DNA from: an uncultured Rheinheimera sp.
Lineage (GTDB): Bacteria; Pseudomonadota; Gammaproteobacteria; Enterobacterales; Alteromonadaceae
Reading direction: 5' to 3'
NCBI GenBank assembly: GCA_943913835.1
Contig: CALTZU010000056.1
Location: 1 to 18,624 of the forward strand
Length of the DNA stretch: 18,624 bases
A model generated the notes under the pieces. It was not told where the DNA came from and ran no database searches. It worked only from the letters and a program-made list of their open reading frames with translations. The position numbers and the translations under genes are program-made. Of the stretch, positions 1 through 6,788 are shown piece after piece. Within the stretch, counting starts at the first letter, position 1. Each line of letters begins with the position of its first letter.

Positions 1-105
1 CGCGGTGACAAAGCTGCGCCTTATGAGCATGTATTAAAAACAATGGCGGCGGTACAACAGTCTGGGTTGCTGAAGTTAGGCTTTATCAGCGAACCAGCGC
101 ACTGA
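1..105 (+). CDS. ExbD/TolR-family proton-channel protein, C-terminal fragment
   Basis: Frame 1 is open from the first base to a TGA at 103-105 and gives the last 34 residues of a protein, RGDKAAPYEHV...LKLGFISEPAH. This matches the C-terminal periplasmic domain of ExbD/TolR proteins: a D-K-x-x-x-Y stretch, a helix with M-x-x-x-Q-x-x-G, and a closing strand of the L-G-F-x-x-x-P type. Family members work with ExbB/TolQ in the inner membrane and pass proton-motive force to TonB or TolA. The N-terminal membrane anchor and its catalytic Asp lie outside the window, so ExbD and TolR cannot be separated. No intrinsic terminator follows; the next signal is the gpx promoter region. Confidence 0.78.
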   Translation, partial: RGDKAAPYEHVLKTMAAVQQSGLLKLGFISEPAH

Positions 106-130
106 AAGAGCTGCTTGGCCGTTCGTTTTT

Positions 131-175
131 TTGCATCAGCTTTATCGATAAAATTAAATTGCGCACAATTTAATT
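131..175 (+). promoter_or_regulatory. OhrR-like operator and putative promoter of the glutathione peroxidase gene
   Basis: Positions 152-161 (AATTAAATTG) and 166-175 (CAATTTAATT) are perfect 10-bp inverted repeats around the spacer CGCA. Their length, AT-rich arms and ATTG/CAAT core resemble operators of the MarR-family organic-peroxide sensor OhrR. A TTGCAT (131-136) lies 17 bases before TTAAAT (154-159), so the likely -10 would sit inside the palindrome, as expected for a repressor site. The palindrome and spacing are seen directly. OhrR as the binding protein is inferred, and no ohrR gene is in the window. Confidence 0.6.
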
Positions 176-246
176 GTTAGGCATTATGTTTGCACTTTCA
201 TTGAATAGTGCTATCAGAGACCCAGGCAGCAACAGAGGAACAGATC

Positions 247-738
247 ATGTCTAACCCAATTTTTGACTTAGCAGTCACCAATATCAAAGGTCAGCAGGTT
301 GAATTAAAAAACTATCAGGGCAAAGTGTTGCTGATTGTTAATACCGCTAGTAAATGTGGTTTTACGCCGCAGTACAAAGGTTTAGAAGAGCTGTACCAAA
401 AGTATAAAGAGCAGGGGCTGGAAATTTTAGGTTTCCCTTGCAACCAGTTTGGTAAACAGGAGCAGGGTAACGAAAGCGAAATCAGTGAGTTTTGTGAACT
501 GAATTATGGTGTGTCTTTCCCTATGTTCGCTAAAATTGACGTTAATGGTCCGGACGCTTCGCCTTTGTTTAAAAGCCTGAAACAGCAAAAACCAGGTGTA
601 TTGGGCTCAGAATCCATTAAATGGAACTTTACTAAATTTTTGATCGGTCGTGACGGCAAGGCGATTTTACGTGCAGCTCCGCTAACCAAACCAGAAGATT
701 TAGAGACTGAAATTCAACAAGCATTAGCAGCAAAGTAA
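247..738 (+). CDS. Glutathione peroxidase (Cys type, probably thioredoxin-dependent)
   Basis: The 163-residue protein has the whole peroxidase fold. The peroxidatic Cys37 sits in NTASKCGFT, Gln72-equivalent chemistry is carried by FPCNQFG (63-69), and W126-N127 in KWNF complete the active site. The catalytic residue is Cys, not selenocysteine. Cys83 in FCELNYG is where thioredoxin-using members carry their resolving cysteine, so thioredoxin rather than glutathione may be the electron donor (inference from the family). It should reduce organic hydroperoxides and H2O2 in the cytoplasm or periplasm; no signal peptide is visible. ATG 247 is chosen because AGAGGAA at 234-240 lies 6 bases ahead; an in-frame GTG at 208 would add 13 residues without a ribosome site. 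It appears to be a single-gene unit. Confidence 0.93.
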   Translation: MSNPIFDLAVTNIKGQQVELKNYQGKVLLIVNTASKCGFTPQYKGLEELYQKYKEQGLEILGFPCNQFGKQEQGNESEISEFCELNYGVSFPMFAKIDVNGPDASPLFKSLKQQKPGVLGSESIKWNFTKFLIGRDGKAILRAAPLTKPEDLETEIQQALAAK

Positions 739-766
739 GTCTTTTTGATCAAATGGATATCGTAGA

Positions 767-785
767 GGCGACCTTTATGGTCGCC
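767..785 (+). terminator. Stem-loop after the peroxidase gene
   Basis: GGCGACC (767-773) and GGTCGCC (779-785) pair in a perfect 7-bp GC-rich stem with loop TTTAT. It lies 29 bases past the gpx stop and fits the end of that transcript. No clear T-run follows on the plus strand, so it may be a 3'-end stabiliser or a weak terminator. Confidence 0.45.
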
Positions 786-831
786 CATCTTGTGTGAAAG
801 TCCGTCTGGTTTTTACAGCAAAAACAAATGT

Positions 832-866
832 AAAAAAACGCCTGAAGACAGAGCTGTAATCAGGCG
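832..866 (-). terminator. Intrinsic terminator facing the minus strand, with no matching gene
   Basis: CGCCTGA (839-845) pairs with TCAGGCG (860-866). The loop holds a second nested pairing, ACAG (848-851) with CTGT (854-857). The plus strand has seven A residues at 832-838, so on the minus strand the hairpin is followed directly by seven T residues, the standard layout of a Rho-independent terminator. The nearest genes on both sides are on the plus strand, so it implies an unannotated minus-strand transcript. Confidence 0.65.
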
Positions 867-1080
867 CAAAGTACACAAGGCTGGGATTGGTTGTATCAAG
901 ACCTGTCTCTTTGACAACCAGTTCATCGTACAGCGAGAACGAGACAAAGTGTGCGCCTATCCGGCATCTCTAGCCTTGATATAGAACAATAAAGCAGTTG
1001 AATCGGCTGAGTGCTTTGTAAGTTGTTTTATTGCAGAGCTGATAACTTCAGGGAATCAGCCTGTTTCCATTCACAGCCTA
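832..1080 (-). ncRNA. Candidate structured small RNA (novel; 5' end unknown)
   Basis: This 422-base stretch between gpx and the EamA gene (739-1160) has no convincing protein gene but is rich in pairing. GTTC-a-TCG (921-928) pairs with CGAGAAC (934-940) around loop TACAG with one bulged A. GTCTC (905-909) with GAGAC (941-945) encloses it. CAAGGCT (876-882) with AGCCTTG (972-978) forms a domain closure. TATCAAG (894-900) can instead take CTTGATA (975-981), a mutually exclusive alternative. CAATAAA (987-993) with TTTATTG (1027-1033) and GCTGAT (1038-1043) with ATCAGC (1055-1060) lie beyond. The strand is assigned only from the terminator at 832-866. I do not recognise a known family, and I found no strong promoter: the 5' end could be near 975 or near 1080. 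Confidence 0.35.
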
Positions 1081-1119
1081 ATAATTGCTGTTTTCCCCCT
1101 TGCTTAAAGCCTGAGTTTT

Positions 1120-1147
1120 TTGAACACTAGCGCGCTATTTGTATTTT
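1120..1147 (+). promoter_or_regulatory. Putative sigma-70 promoter of the EamA transporter gene
   Basis: TTGAAC (1120-1125) and TATTTT (1142-1147) are 16 bases apart, and the start codon follows at 1161. Transcription would begin around 1154, leaving a very short leader, in keeping with the weak ribosome site. The hexamers are ordinary in quality. Confidence 0.4.
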
Positions 1148-1160
1148 ATTTCTGGGTCAT

Positions 1161-2036
1161 ATGAAAACTCCGGCTGTTCACCATTCCGACCACCCTACCA
1201 AAGGGATTTTATGTATGCTGTTGGCCGTTGGCATGTTCTGCGCTATGGACGCCTGCATGAAACAGCTGACACAGCATTATGGCCCTATGCAAATTGCCAG
1301 TTTGCGGGCTATGTTTGCCTGGCCTTTGATTGTAGGTTGGTTAGTGAGTACCAACAGAGTGCAACATTTGCTGAATTCACGCTGGTCTTTGCACTTGCTG
1401 CGGGCAGTGCTTGGCATAGTGATGTTATCTGCTTTTGTTTACGCTATTCAAAGCTTATCGCTGGCTGACGCCTACGCCATCTTTTTCGCAGCACCTTTGC
1501 TCATTACTGCAATGTCGGTCTGGTTTTTAGGTGAACATGTACAACTGCGGCAATGGATCGCCATTGGGGTTGGCATGTTGGCCGTGATTTTTATGCTAAA
1601 ACCTGAAGGGGATCAGCTATTGAGTCTAGGTGCTCTGGCGGCTTTGGTGTCGGCACTGTGTTATGCGATTTCAGCTATTACAGTAAGGGTATTATCCCGG
1701 ACAGATAACAGCGGCAATATGGTGTTTTGGCTGATGACCATGATAGGACTGGGTGCTGGCGCTTTAGCCTACCCGGACTGGGTCGCTCTGTCCTCTGATC
1801 ATCTGTGGCTGTTTGCGCTGATGGGCTTAAGTGGTGCTATAGGCCAGGTCAGTATTACCGAAGCTTTTCGATTAGCGCCAGCTTCAGTGATAGCGCCTTT
1901 TGAATACACAGCTTTGGTCTGGGGAATAGGTTTTGATATCGTGCTCTGGCAGTTGTATCCGGATTTATCTTTGCTAATTGGTGCTGGGGTCATTATGGCC
2001 AGTGGCCTTTATCTTTGGGCACAAGAGCGGCGTTGA
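1161..2036 (+). CDS. DMT-superfamily (EamA) inner-membrane transporter
   Basis: This is a 291-residue, almost wholly hydrophobic protein with about ten membrane helices arranged as two EamA repeats (about residues 14-147 and 155-288). That is the standard size and plan of drug/metabolite transporters. The first repeat starts with GILCMLLAVGMFCAMDACMK and carries the conserved R in SLRAMFAWP. The second repeat has the matching A-F-R-L-A-P-A-S-V-I-A-P-F-E-Y motif before the ninth helix. Members move amino acids, nucleosides, S-adenosylmethionine or drugs; the substrate here cannot be read from sequence. ATG 1161 is kept over ATG 1215, which would cut into the first helix, although only a weak GGG precedes it. 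No terminator is evident before the glpQ promoter 65 bases downstream. Confidence 0.9.
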   Translation: MKTPAVHHSDHPTKGILCMLLAVGMFCAMDACMKQLTQHYGPMQIASLRAMFAWPLIVGWLVSTNRVQHLLNSRWSLHLLRAVLGIVMLSAFVYAIQSLSLADAYAIFFAAPLLITAMSVWFLGEHVQLRQWIAIGVGMLAVIFMLKPEGDQLLSLGALAALVSALCYAISAITVRVLSRTDNSGNMVFWLMTMIGLGAGALAYPDWVALSSDHLWLFALMGLSGAIGQVSITEAFRLAPASVIAPFEYTALVWGIGFDIVLWQLYPDLSLLIGAGVIMASGLYLWAQERR

Positions 2037-2098
2037 TCTGACCTTTTGGTACAGCTTTGAACACCAGACGGGCAGGGCAAGTCCACCCCCTACATTTT

Positions 2099-2132
2099 GT
2101 GTCATGCTATTGTCATTCTGTGGTTTTAGGAT
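2099..2132 (+). promoter_or_regulatory. Pho box and -10 element upstream of glpQ
   Basis: GTGTCAT (2099-2105) and TTGTCAT (2110-2116) are direct 7-mers separated by 4 bases, the 11-bp repeat read by PhoB (consensus CTGTCAT-N4-CTGTCAT). TAGGAT (2127-2132) follows after 10 bases, the same distance as in the E. coli phoA and pstS promoters, where the Pho box replaces the -35. The downstream gene is a phosphate-scavenging enzyme, which supports the call. PhoB itself is not in the window. Confidence 0.75.
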
Positions 2133-2159
2133 GAAGTTTTTGCAAAAGGTATAAACAAT

Positions 2160-3377
2160 ATGCTGATACAAAAAGGGTTTTCTCTGCTGTCTCTGAGCCT
2201 TCTTGCTCTGAGTTTTTTGCCTTTCGCTGTGACTGCAGCTGATGCATGTCTGCATCCTCCGCTGGTAATAGCGCATCGTGGAGCCAGTGGTCACTTACCT
2301 GAGCATACGCTGGAAGCTTACCAACTTGCGATGCGGATGGGCGCTGATTTTATCGAGCCGGATTTAGTGCCGACCAAAGATGGTGTGCTTATCAGCCGTC
2401 ATGAAAACGACTTAACTCATACCACCAACGTGGCCTTATTACCGCAGTTTGCCGATCGCAAAACCACTAAGCGTATTGATGGCATTCCAATCACAGGCTG
2501 GTTTAGTGAAGACTTCACCTTGGCTGAAATAAAGCGGTTGAAAGCCCGCGAGCCTTTGCCTGCACTTCGCCCTCAAGGTGCTGAACATAACGATCAATAC
2601 TCTATTGCTACTTTGGCTGAAATTGTCAGCCTGGTAAAACAGTTTGAAGCCGATACAGGCCGTAAAGTCGGGCTTTATATTGAAACTAAACATCCGACTT
2701 ATTTTCGTTATGAAGGCCAAACTCTGGATGGTAAAGCGATAGCGCTTGATACCAGCAAAAAGCTGGTCCAGGAATTAAAGCGAGTAAACTTTACTGATCC
2801 GGCACGGATTTTTATTCAGTCGTTTGAAATACAAAACCTGCTGGAATTAAAGCGGCAGTGGATGCCAGGTATGAAGGTGGCTTTTCCACTGATCCAGCTG
2901 ATTGGTGACACAGAACAGGCTTATTTACCACCTAAAGACAGTTTCTCTGTGCCTTATGATGTGTTTTATCACCAGCAACAAAGTGTTGATTTAAAAGCAA
3001 TTTATCCACAAGACACTGACTTTTTATTATCAGCAGCTAAGCCTTTGGATTACTCCGCTTTACTGAACGATAAAGGCTTGGCTTTTGTGCATAGCTACGC
3101 CGCAGGCATAGGCCCATGGCGCAGCAGCATTTATCAAAAGCACAGTCTGACGTTAAAGCCTTTTGTCAAAGCTGCACAGCAGCAGGGCTTAAAAGTGCAT
3201 CCTTATACCTTTAGGGCTGAGGCCAATTATTTAATGGCCAAAGACGCAAAAACTACTTTTAGTTACGATGAAGAAATACAGGCATTATTTCAGCAGGGGA
3301 TAGATGGGGTATTTTCAGATTTTCCTGATTTAGCCATAAAAAACCGAACGTTATTTTTAAAAGGCTGCTCACACTAA
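2160..3377 (+). CDS. glpQ: Periplasmic glycerophosphodiester phosphodiesterase
   Basis: The enzyme hydrolyses glycerophosphodiesters such as glycerophosphocholine to glycerol-3-phosphate and an alcohol. A signal peptide (about residues 1-26, ending FAVTA) sends it to the periplasm. The TIM-barrel GDPD domain starts at once with the catalytic His39-Arg40 (AHRGASG), the metal ligands Glu66 and Asp68 (EPD) and the second catalytic His81 (SRHEND), all present. At 405 residues it is longer than E. coli GlpQ (about 358) but similar to many marine homologues. AAAGG at 2145-2149 serves ATG 2160. It is the sole gene behind the Pho box, so phosphate starvation should induce it. No glpT-type transporter lies beside it; the EamA gene upstream has its own promoter. 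Confidence 0.93.
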   Translation: MLIQKGFSLLSLSLLALSFLPFAVTAADACLHPPLVIAHRGASGHLPEHTLEAYQLAMRMGADFIEPDLVPTKDGVLISRHENDLTHTTNVALLPQFADRKTTKRIDGIPITGWFSEDFTLAEIKRLKAREPLPALRPQGAEHNDQYSIATLAEIVSLVKQFEADTGRKVGLYIETKHPTYFRYEGQTLDGKAIALDTSKKLVQELKRVNFTDPARIFIQSFEIQNLLELKRQWMPGMKVAFPLIQLIGDTEQAYLPPKDSFSVPYDVFYHQQQSVDLKAIYPQDTDFLLSAAKPLDYSALLNDKGLAFVHSYAAGIGPWRSSIYQKHSLTLKPFVKAAQQQGLKVHPYTFRAEANYLMAKDAKTTFSYDEEIQALFQQGIDGVFSDFPDLAIKNRTLFLKGCSH

Positions 3378-3382
3378 AATAA

Positions 3383-3415
3383 GGGCTTAGCAAATCAAAA
3401 CAAAATGCTAAGCCC
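3383..3415. terminator. Stem-loop between convergent glpQ and the large surface-protein gene
   Basis: GGGCTTAGCA (3383-3392) and TGCTAAGCCC (3406-3415) form a perfect 10-bp stem with a 13-base A-rich loop. It sits between the stop codons of two converging genes (3377 and 3424). Neither side has a long T-run; the minus-strand side reads TTATTTTA. A shared bidirectional terminator is the likely role. Confidence 0.6.
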
Positions 3416-3423
3416 CCCTGGTG

Positions 3424-6375
3424 CTATTTCGTTGGGCCAGACTTAGCTCTGAACAGAGCTTTGCGCCGGCCATACCAGCTCAGGAACAGCAAGCTGAACC
3501 AGTTCCAACCAGCCACACCACCAGAGCCATTGCTTGGCTGCTCAGTGTTTTCGGTCGCAGCACTTACTTGAATATTCAAACGAAGCTCTGCACTGGCGCC
3601 ATCCGGATCCGTCGCTGTTACAATCAGGTTGTAGTTACCAGCTGCAGCAAAAGAACCGGTCAGCAGTTCATTATTCGTACCTGATAGCTTCATACCGTCA
3701 GGCAGGGTGACCGCGGTGTAGCGAAGTGATGCGCCTTCCGGATCCTGGATCAGGCTATTCAAACTCTGGCTAATCGCCTTACCCGCCTCAGCTTTAATCA
3801 CAGCCGTTGTATCACGCACTACAGGTGCTTTATTTACTATAAGCTGCAACTGATAGTCAGCTGTTGCACCGGCCTCATCCATCAGTTTTGTCGTCAAAGT
3901 AAGGCTTTGCGTCAGTTTACCTGTCAACTCACCTTGCTCACTCAGACTAATGCCATCCGAGCTTGTGGGACTAAAAGTAAAAGCTTGTCCTTCAGGGTCA
4001 ACAAACAAAGGAGCTATGGATAGCTTCAGTGATTGGGCTTCGTTCACTTTTATAGAGTCCAGCGGCTGTTTAGGCTGAGGGGCGCTGTTGTAGCTGTAAT
4101 TAAGCTTTAGCTCTGTGGATGCACCCATTTCATCTGTTGCAACAATCAGCAGCTCACTCTGATCCAGTGCTTTACCGTCGTAGCTTAAACTGCCGCCTTC
4201 TATAATAAAGCCTTGTTTTATGTTGGCTAGTTTGAACTCCAGCGCCTGATACTGTTCGTCATCCTGCAGATATCCTGCCAGAGGGATACTAGCGACCTGA
4301 CCTTGATTCAGTTTCAATTCTGCTTGATTCTCTGTCAGATAAGGCGGCAGGTTATAGTTGAACAAAGTCAGATTCGCTGCCTGCTGTTTCGATACTTCGA
4401 TAAGCTTATTGAAAACCCGATGAACAACTGCCACATCAGTGTTATCTGTTGTTTCATGCAGCAGGGTCAGTGTCCCACTCTGATTATCAATTTGATAGAG
4501 CCTTAATCCATTTGACGGACCATACTCTGCTGCAAGTTGTTTACTCAATACCTTGAAATGGGGGGCAATCAAATCGTGTTGTGCCTGTAAGGCCAGAGCC
4601 GGAGTCTGCACTTTGTAACTGACCAGCTTGCTATCTTGCTGGACAAAGAGTAGCTTTTCATTTCCATGCAGCCTGACAGTTTTCTCTGAGTTTATGTCTG
4701 ACGGAACAGCACTTTTGTTCAGAGTTGCGCCTGTTACACTGTATTTGACGAGGATGTTTTCAGCAGAGCTATAGTGAAACAGCTGGCCATCCACTTCGGT
4801 GTTAAAATCAGGATTAGCCCAATCAGAATCCAGTTCCTGCTCTATAGTTCTTTGCGCAACTGTAACTATTTTATCCTGCTCAATTTTGAGTAAATGCAGT
4901 TTGGTTTTCCCTGGGACCAGAATATAACTACCAAAAAACTGTAATTGCGCGTCGGGATTAAAATCCGCGCCAAGCCATTCTGCATCATCAAGCCTGAGCA
5001 AAAATTTAGATTCCGGTTTTTGGATGTCTGTTTGTACATTTGCCAGCGTCAAGGCATTTTGACGCCATACGACAAACTGCCCTTGCTGGGTTTTTCTGAT
5101 TTGTAAGTTGTATTGCTCGTCAAATTCGGCAGCAGAAAAAAAATCACCTGTATGCCAAACACCTTGAGGAACTATTTTATCTTCCGCTATTTTGTACAAG
5201 TAGAAGTTTTTACCGTCGGAGTTGAGTGCCAAATTGTCAGTTAGAGCGGTGAAAGACCAGTTTTGCTCGCCATTCCAACTTATTCCCTGAGTGTTGTGCT
5301 TCAATTCAAGGTCTAAACCTGAGTCAGAAAAGTGATCAAAATTCAGAGCAGCCTCTGATAAGCGGAACACGCCTGCTTCAGCCAGAATGGCTTCAGTGCC
5401 GTCGACGTACTCAGCGTCAGCTTCAGGTTGCGCATCAAAATTAACCAAATCAAATCTTAGAAATTGATTATCTTGCTTGGCCAACAATTGACCATTTCGG
5501 CTGTCCAGATAGCGTAAATTAGGCCAGGCAGCCAAGGACGCGCAATAATCAAAAGAGTTTTGTGGCGCACTTTGTGGGTCATTTTCCTGAGGTATCTTAT
5601 AACAACTCAATTGCTCGCCTAATGTAAACAATAGTTTGCTTTGGCTTTCGTACCTTAGAGGAATATCAAAACTTTTAACATAAACAGGCGTCAATTCTTC
5701 ATAGGTAGAAGTAGCTGTAGCTTTGAGAACGGCGACTGTGGGTTTATCGCCCTCTACCGAAGGTAAAAATAATAAATTGTCAGCCGAACTGAAGTCATAA
5801 GTTTCTGATAATAAAATATAAGGGAGGGAGAACTTATTCTGTAGATTAAATTTAAGATCTGGACTGACATTGTAGACTTGATAGCTGGTGTCAGCGTAAA
5901 TCTTACCCATTATGGTTTTGCCGTCGGACGAAAACTGTAGATCTTGCAATAACACTGAACTTTCTGTTGGCTGAAGTTCTCCTGACGGTAGGAGCTGAAA
6001 TAGCCTTGGGGTTAAGCCTGGGCTAACAGGGAGTAATGCAGTGCCATCAGCAGCGAGGTGCATCTTACTGAAAACAGCAAATTTATCGTTCAACAGCTCT
6101 TTAGCGGAGTAACTGGCGAGATAAGTAATCTCTGAGTCTTTTTTGGAATAAATGCTCAGTGCCTGCTGTGTCCATATGACCAGGGTATTGTTTAGCTCTA
6201 CTAGTTTAGCCTCAGAGCCTAATACCGAACTTTGTTGAGTAGCTATTTGAGTCAGACTGAAATTGTCAGCGATCACATTTGCTTGGGTTGTCGCCAGAAC
6301 AGGGGAAGGCAGGGCAAGCATAGGAAGCGCTAATCCCAACATCGACCATGATAATTGTTGCATTTTAAAGTCCAT
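3424..6375 (-). CDS. Large exported protein with cadherin/Ig-like repeats and GlyGly-CTERM tail; function unknown
   Basis: The 983-residue product begins with a signal peptide (about 1-28, ending PSPVLA). Residues 30-680 are beta-rich with no domain I can name; many short strand-loop repeats hint at a propeller-like fold. Residues about 683-940 hold three cadherin/Ig-like (He_PIG/CADG-type) repeats with D-P-E-G and D-P-D-G calcium-type motifs. The end has a Ser/Asn/Gly linker, SGG (951-953), a short hydrophobic segment and GRRK, matching the GlyGly-CTERM signal cut by rhombosortase, which usually goes with type II secretion and surface anchoring. The tail runs about 11 residues past the RRK, longer than usual. 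ATG 6375 is preferred: AAGGA ends 6 bases ahead of it but only 1 base ahead of ATG 6381. It is monocistronic. A surface adhesion or binding role is inference. Confidence 0.85.
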   Translation of the reverse strand: MDFKMQQLSWSMLGLALPMLALPSPVLATTQANVIADNFSLTQIATQQSSVLGSEAKLVELNNTLVIWTQQALSIYSKKDSEITYLASYSAKELLNDKFAVFSKMHLAADGTALLPVSPGLTPRLFQLLPSGELQPTESSVLLQDLQFSSDGKTIMGKIYADTSYQVYNVSPDLKFNLQNKFSLPYILLSETYDFSSADNLLFLPSVEGDKPTVAVLKATATSTYEELTPVYVKSFDIPLRYESQSKLLFTLGEQLSCYKIPQENDPQSAPQNSFDYCASLAAWPNLRYLDSRNGQLLAKQDNQFLRFDLVNFDAQPEADAEYVDGTEAILAEAGVFRLSEAALNFDHFSDSGLDLELKHNTQGISWNGEQNWSFTALTDNLALNSDGKNFYLYKIAEDKIVPQGVWHTGDFFSAAEFDEQYNLQIRKTQQGQFVVWRQNALTLANVQTDIQKPESKFLLRLDDAEWLGADFNPDAQLQFFGSYILVPGKTKLHLLKIEQDKIVTVAQRTIEQELDSDWANPDFNTEVDGQLFHYSSAENILVKYSVTGATLNKSAVPSDINSEKTVRLHGNEKLLFVQQDSKLVSYKVQTPALALQAQHDLIAPHFKVLSKQLAAEYGPSNGLRLYQIDNQSGTLTLLHETTDNTDVAVVHRVFNKLIEVSKQQAANLTLFNYNLPPYLTENQAELKLNQGQVASIPLAGYLQDDEQYQALEFKLANIKQGFIIEGGSLSYDGKALDQSELLIVATDEMGASTELKLNYSYNSAPQPKQPLDSIKVNEAQSLKLSIAPLFVDPEGQAFTFSPTSSDGISLSEQGELTGKLTQSLTLTTKLMDEAGATADYQLQLIVNKAPVVRDTTAVIKAEAGKAISQSLNSLIQDPEGASLRYTAVTLPDGMKLSGTNNELLTGSFAAAGNYNLIVTATDPDGASAELRLNIQVSAATENTEQPSNGSGGVAGWNWFSLLFLSWYGRRKALFRAKSGPTK

Positions 6376-6444
6376 TCGCATTTCCTTTTTAACTAAAATC
6401 GCTCCATTGTGACTGGTTTTATTTGTAATGAAAACAGGTGATTA

Positions 6445-6473
6445 TCTATATGGCACTAAAAATAGTGCTTCAA
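6445..6473 (-). promoter_or_regulatory. Promoter of the GlyGly-CTERM gene with an operator-like palindrome in the spacer
   Basis: On the minus strand TTGAAG (6473-6468) lies 17 bases before TATAGA (6450-6445), about 70 bases ahead of the start at 6375. The inverted repeat GCACTA/TAGTGC (6453-6458 and 6463-6468, loop of four) fills nearly the whole spacer. A dimeric regulator binding there would block polymerase. No regulator is identified. Confidence 0.55.
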
Positions 6474-6530
6474 AGTAGGAAAAGTCGCGAGGGTGGATCC
6501 CAAAGAGAAGGTCAGGCTTTTTATACAGTC

Positions 6531-6788
6531 TCATGCTGCAAAGATCATTCGGATCCAACGAAAACCCACCAGAGTTCGTATTGTTTTGATTGCTTTGTTG
6601 TGACGTAGCTGAAACAGGCAACCAAGGCTAAAACTGAGTATCAGGCCCGGATCTGAGGTGATAAAAGCCAGGCTTTGTTCTTTTAGTTGTTGTTGTCGGA
6701 GCAGCAAAATTTCTTGTTGCAGCTTACTTTGCTCGGTAAGCAAATTAAGTCTTGTTTGCTGTTGTTTGACGAGATAGTGGATCAGCAT
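6531..6788 (-). CDS. YqjK-like small protein, third gene of the yqjD-yqjE operon
   Basis: The product is an 85-residue basic, Gln/Leu-rich protein. Residues about 8-42 form a strong predicted coiled coil (QQQTRLNLLTEQSKLQQEIL and onward); a short hydrophobic patch follows (about 49-60). It is assigned mainly by position. In E. coli the yqjD-yqjE pair is followed by yqjK, a similar-size basic helical protein of unknown role. The start ATG 6788 lies inside the 3' end of the yqjE-like gene, a 44-base overlap in another frame, and AGGGA sits 6 bases ahead of it, which points to translational coupling. Sequence similarity to YqjK is weak, so it may be only positionally equivalent. Confidence 0.6.
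   Translation of the reverse strand: MLIHYLVKQQQTRLNLLTEQSKLQQEILLLRQQQLKEQSLAFITSDPGLILSFSLGCLFQLRHNKAIKTIRTLVGFRWIRMIFAA

Noticed and set aside
790..984. A 64-codon plus-strand reading frame between gpx and the EamA gene
   Set aside because: It starts at TTG with no ribosome site, its product resembles nothing I know, and it runs straight through the hairpins of the candidate RNA.
867..1080. Known RNAs (tmRNA, 6S, RNase P RNA, Spot 42) for the structured intergenic region
   Set aside because: By eye neither strand shows their conserved ends or cores, and the flanking genes are not the usual neighbours. A covariance search has not been run.
1974..2294. Minus-strand reading frame over the EamA 3' end and glpQ 5' end
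   Set aside because: It lies antisense to well-supported coding sequence and to the Pho box; no ribosome site and a low-complexity product.
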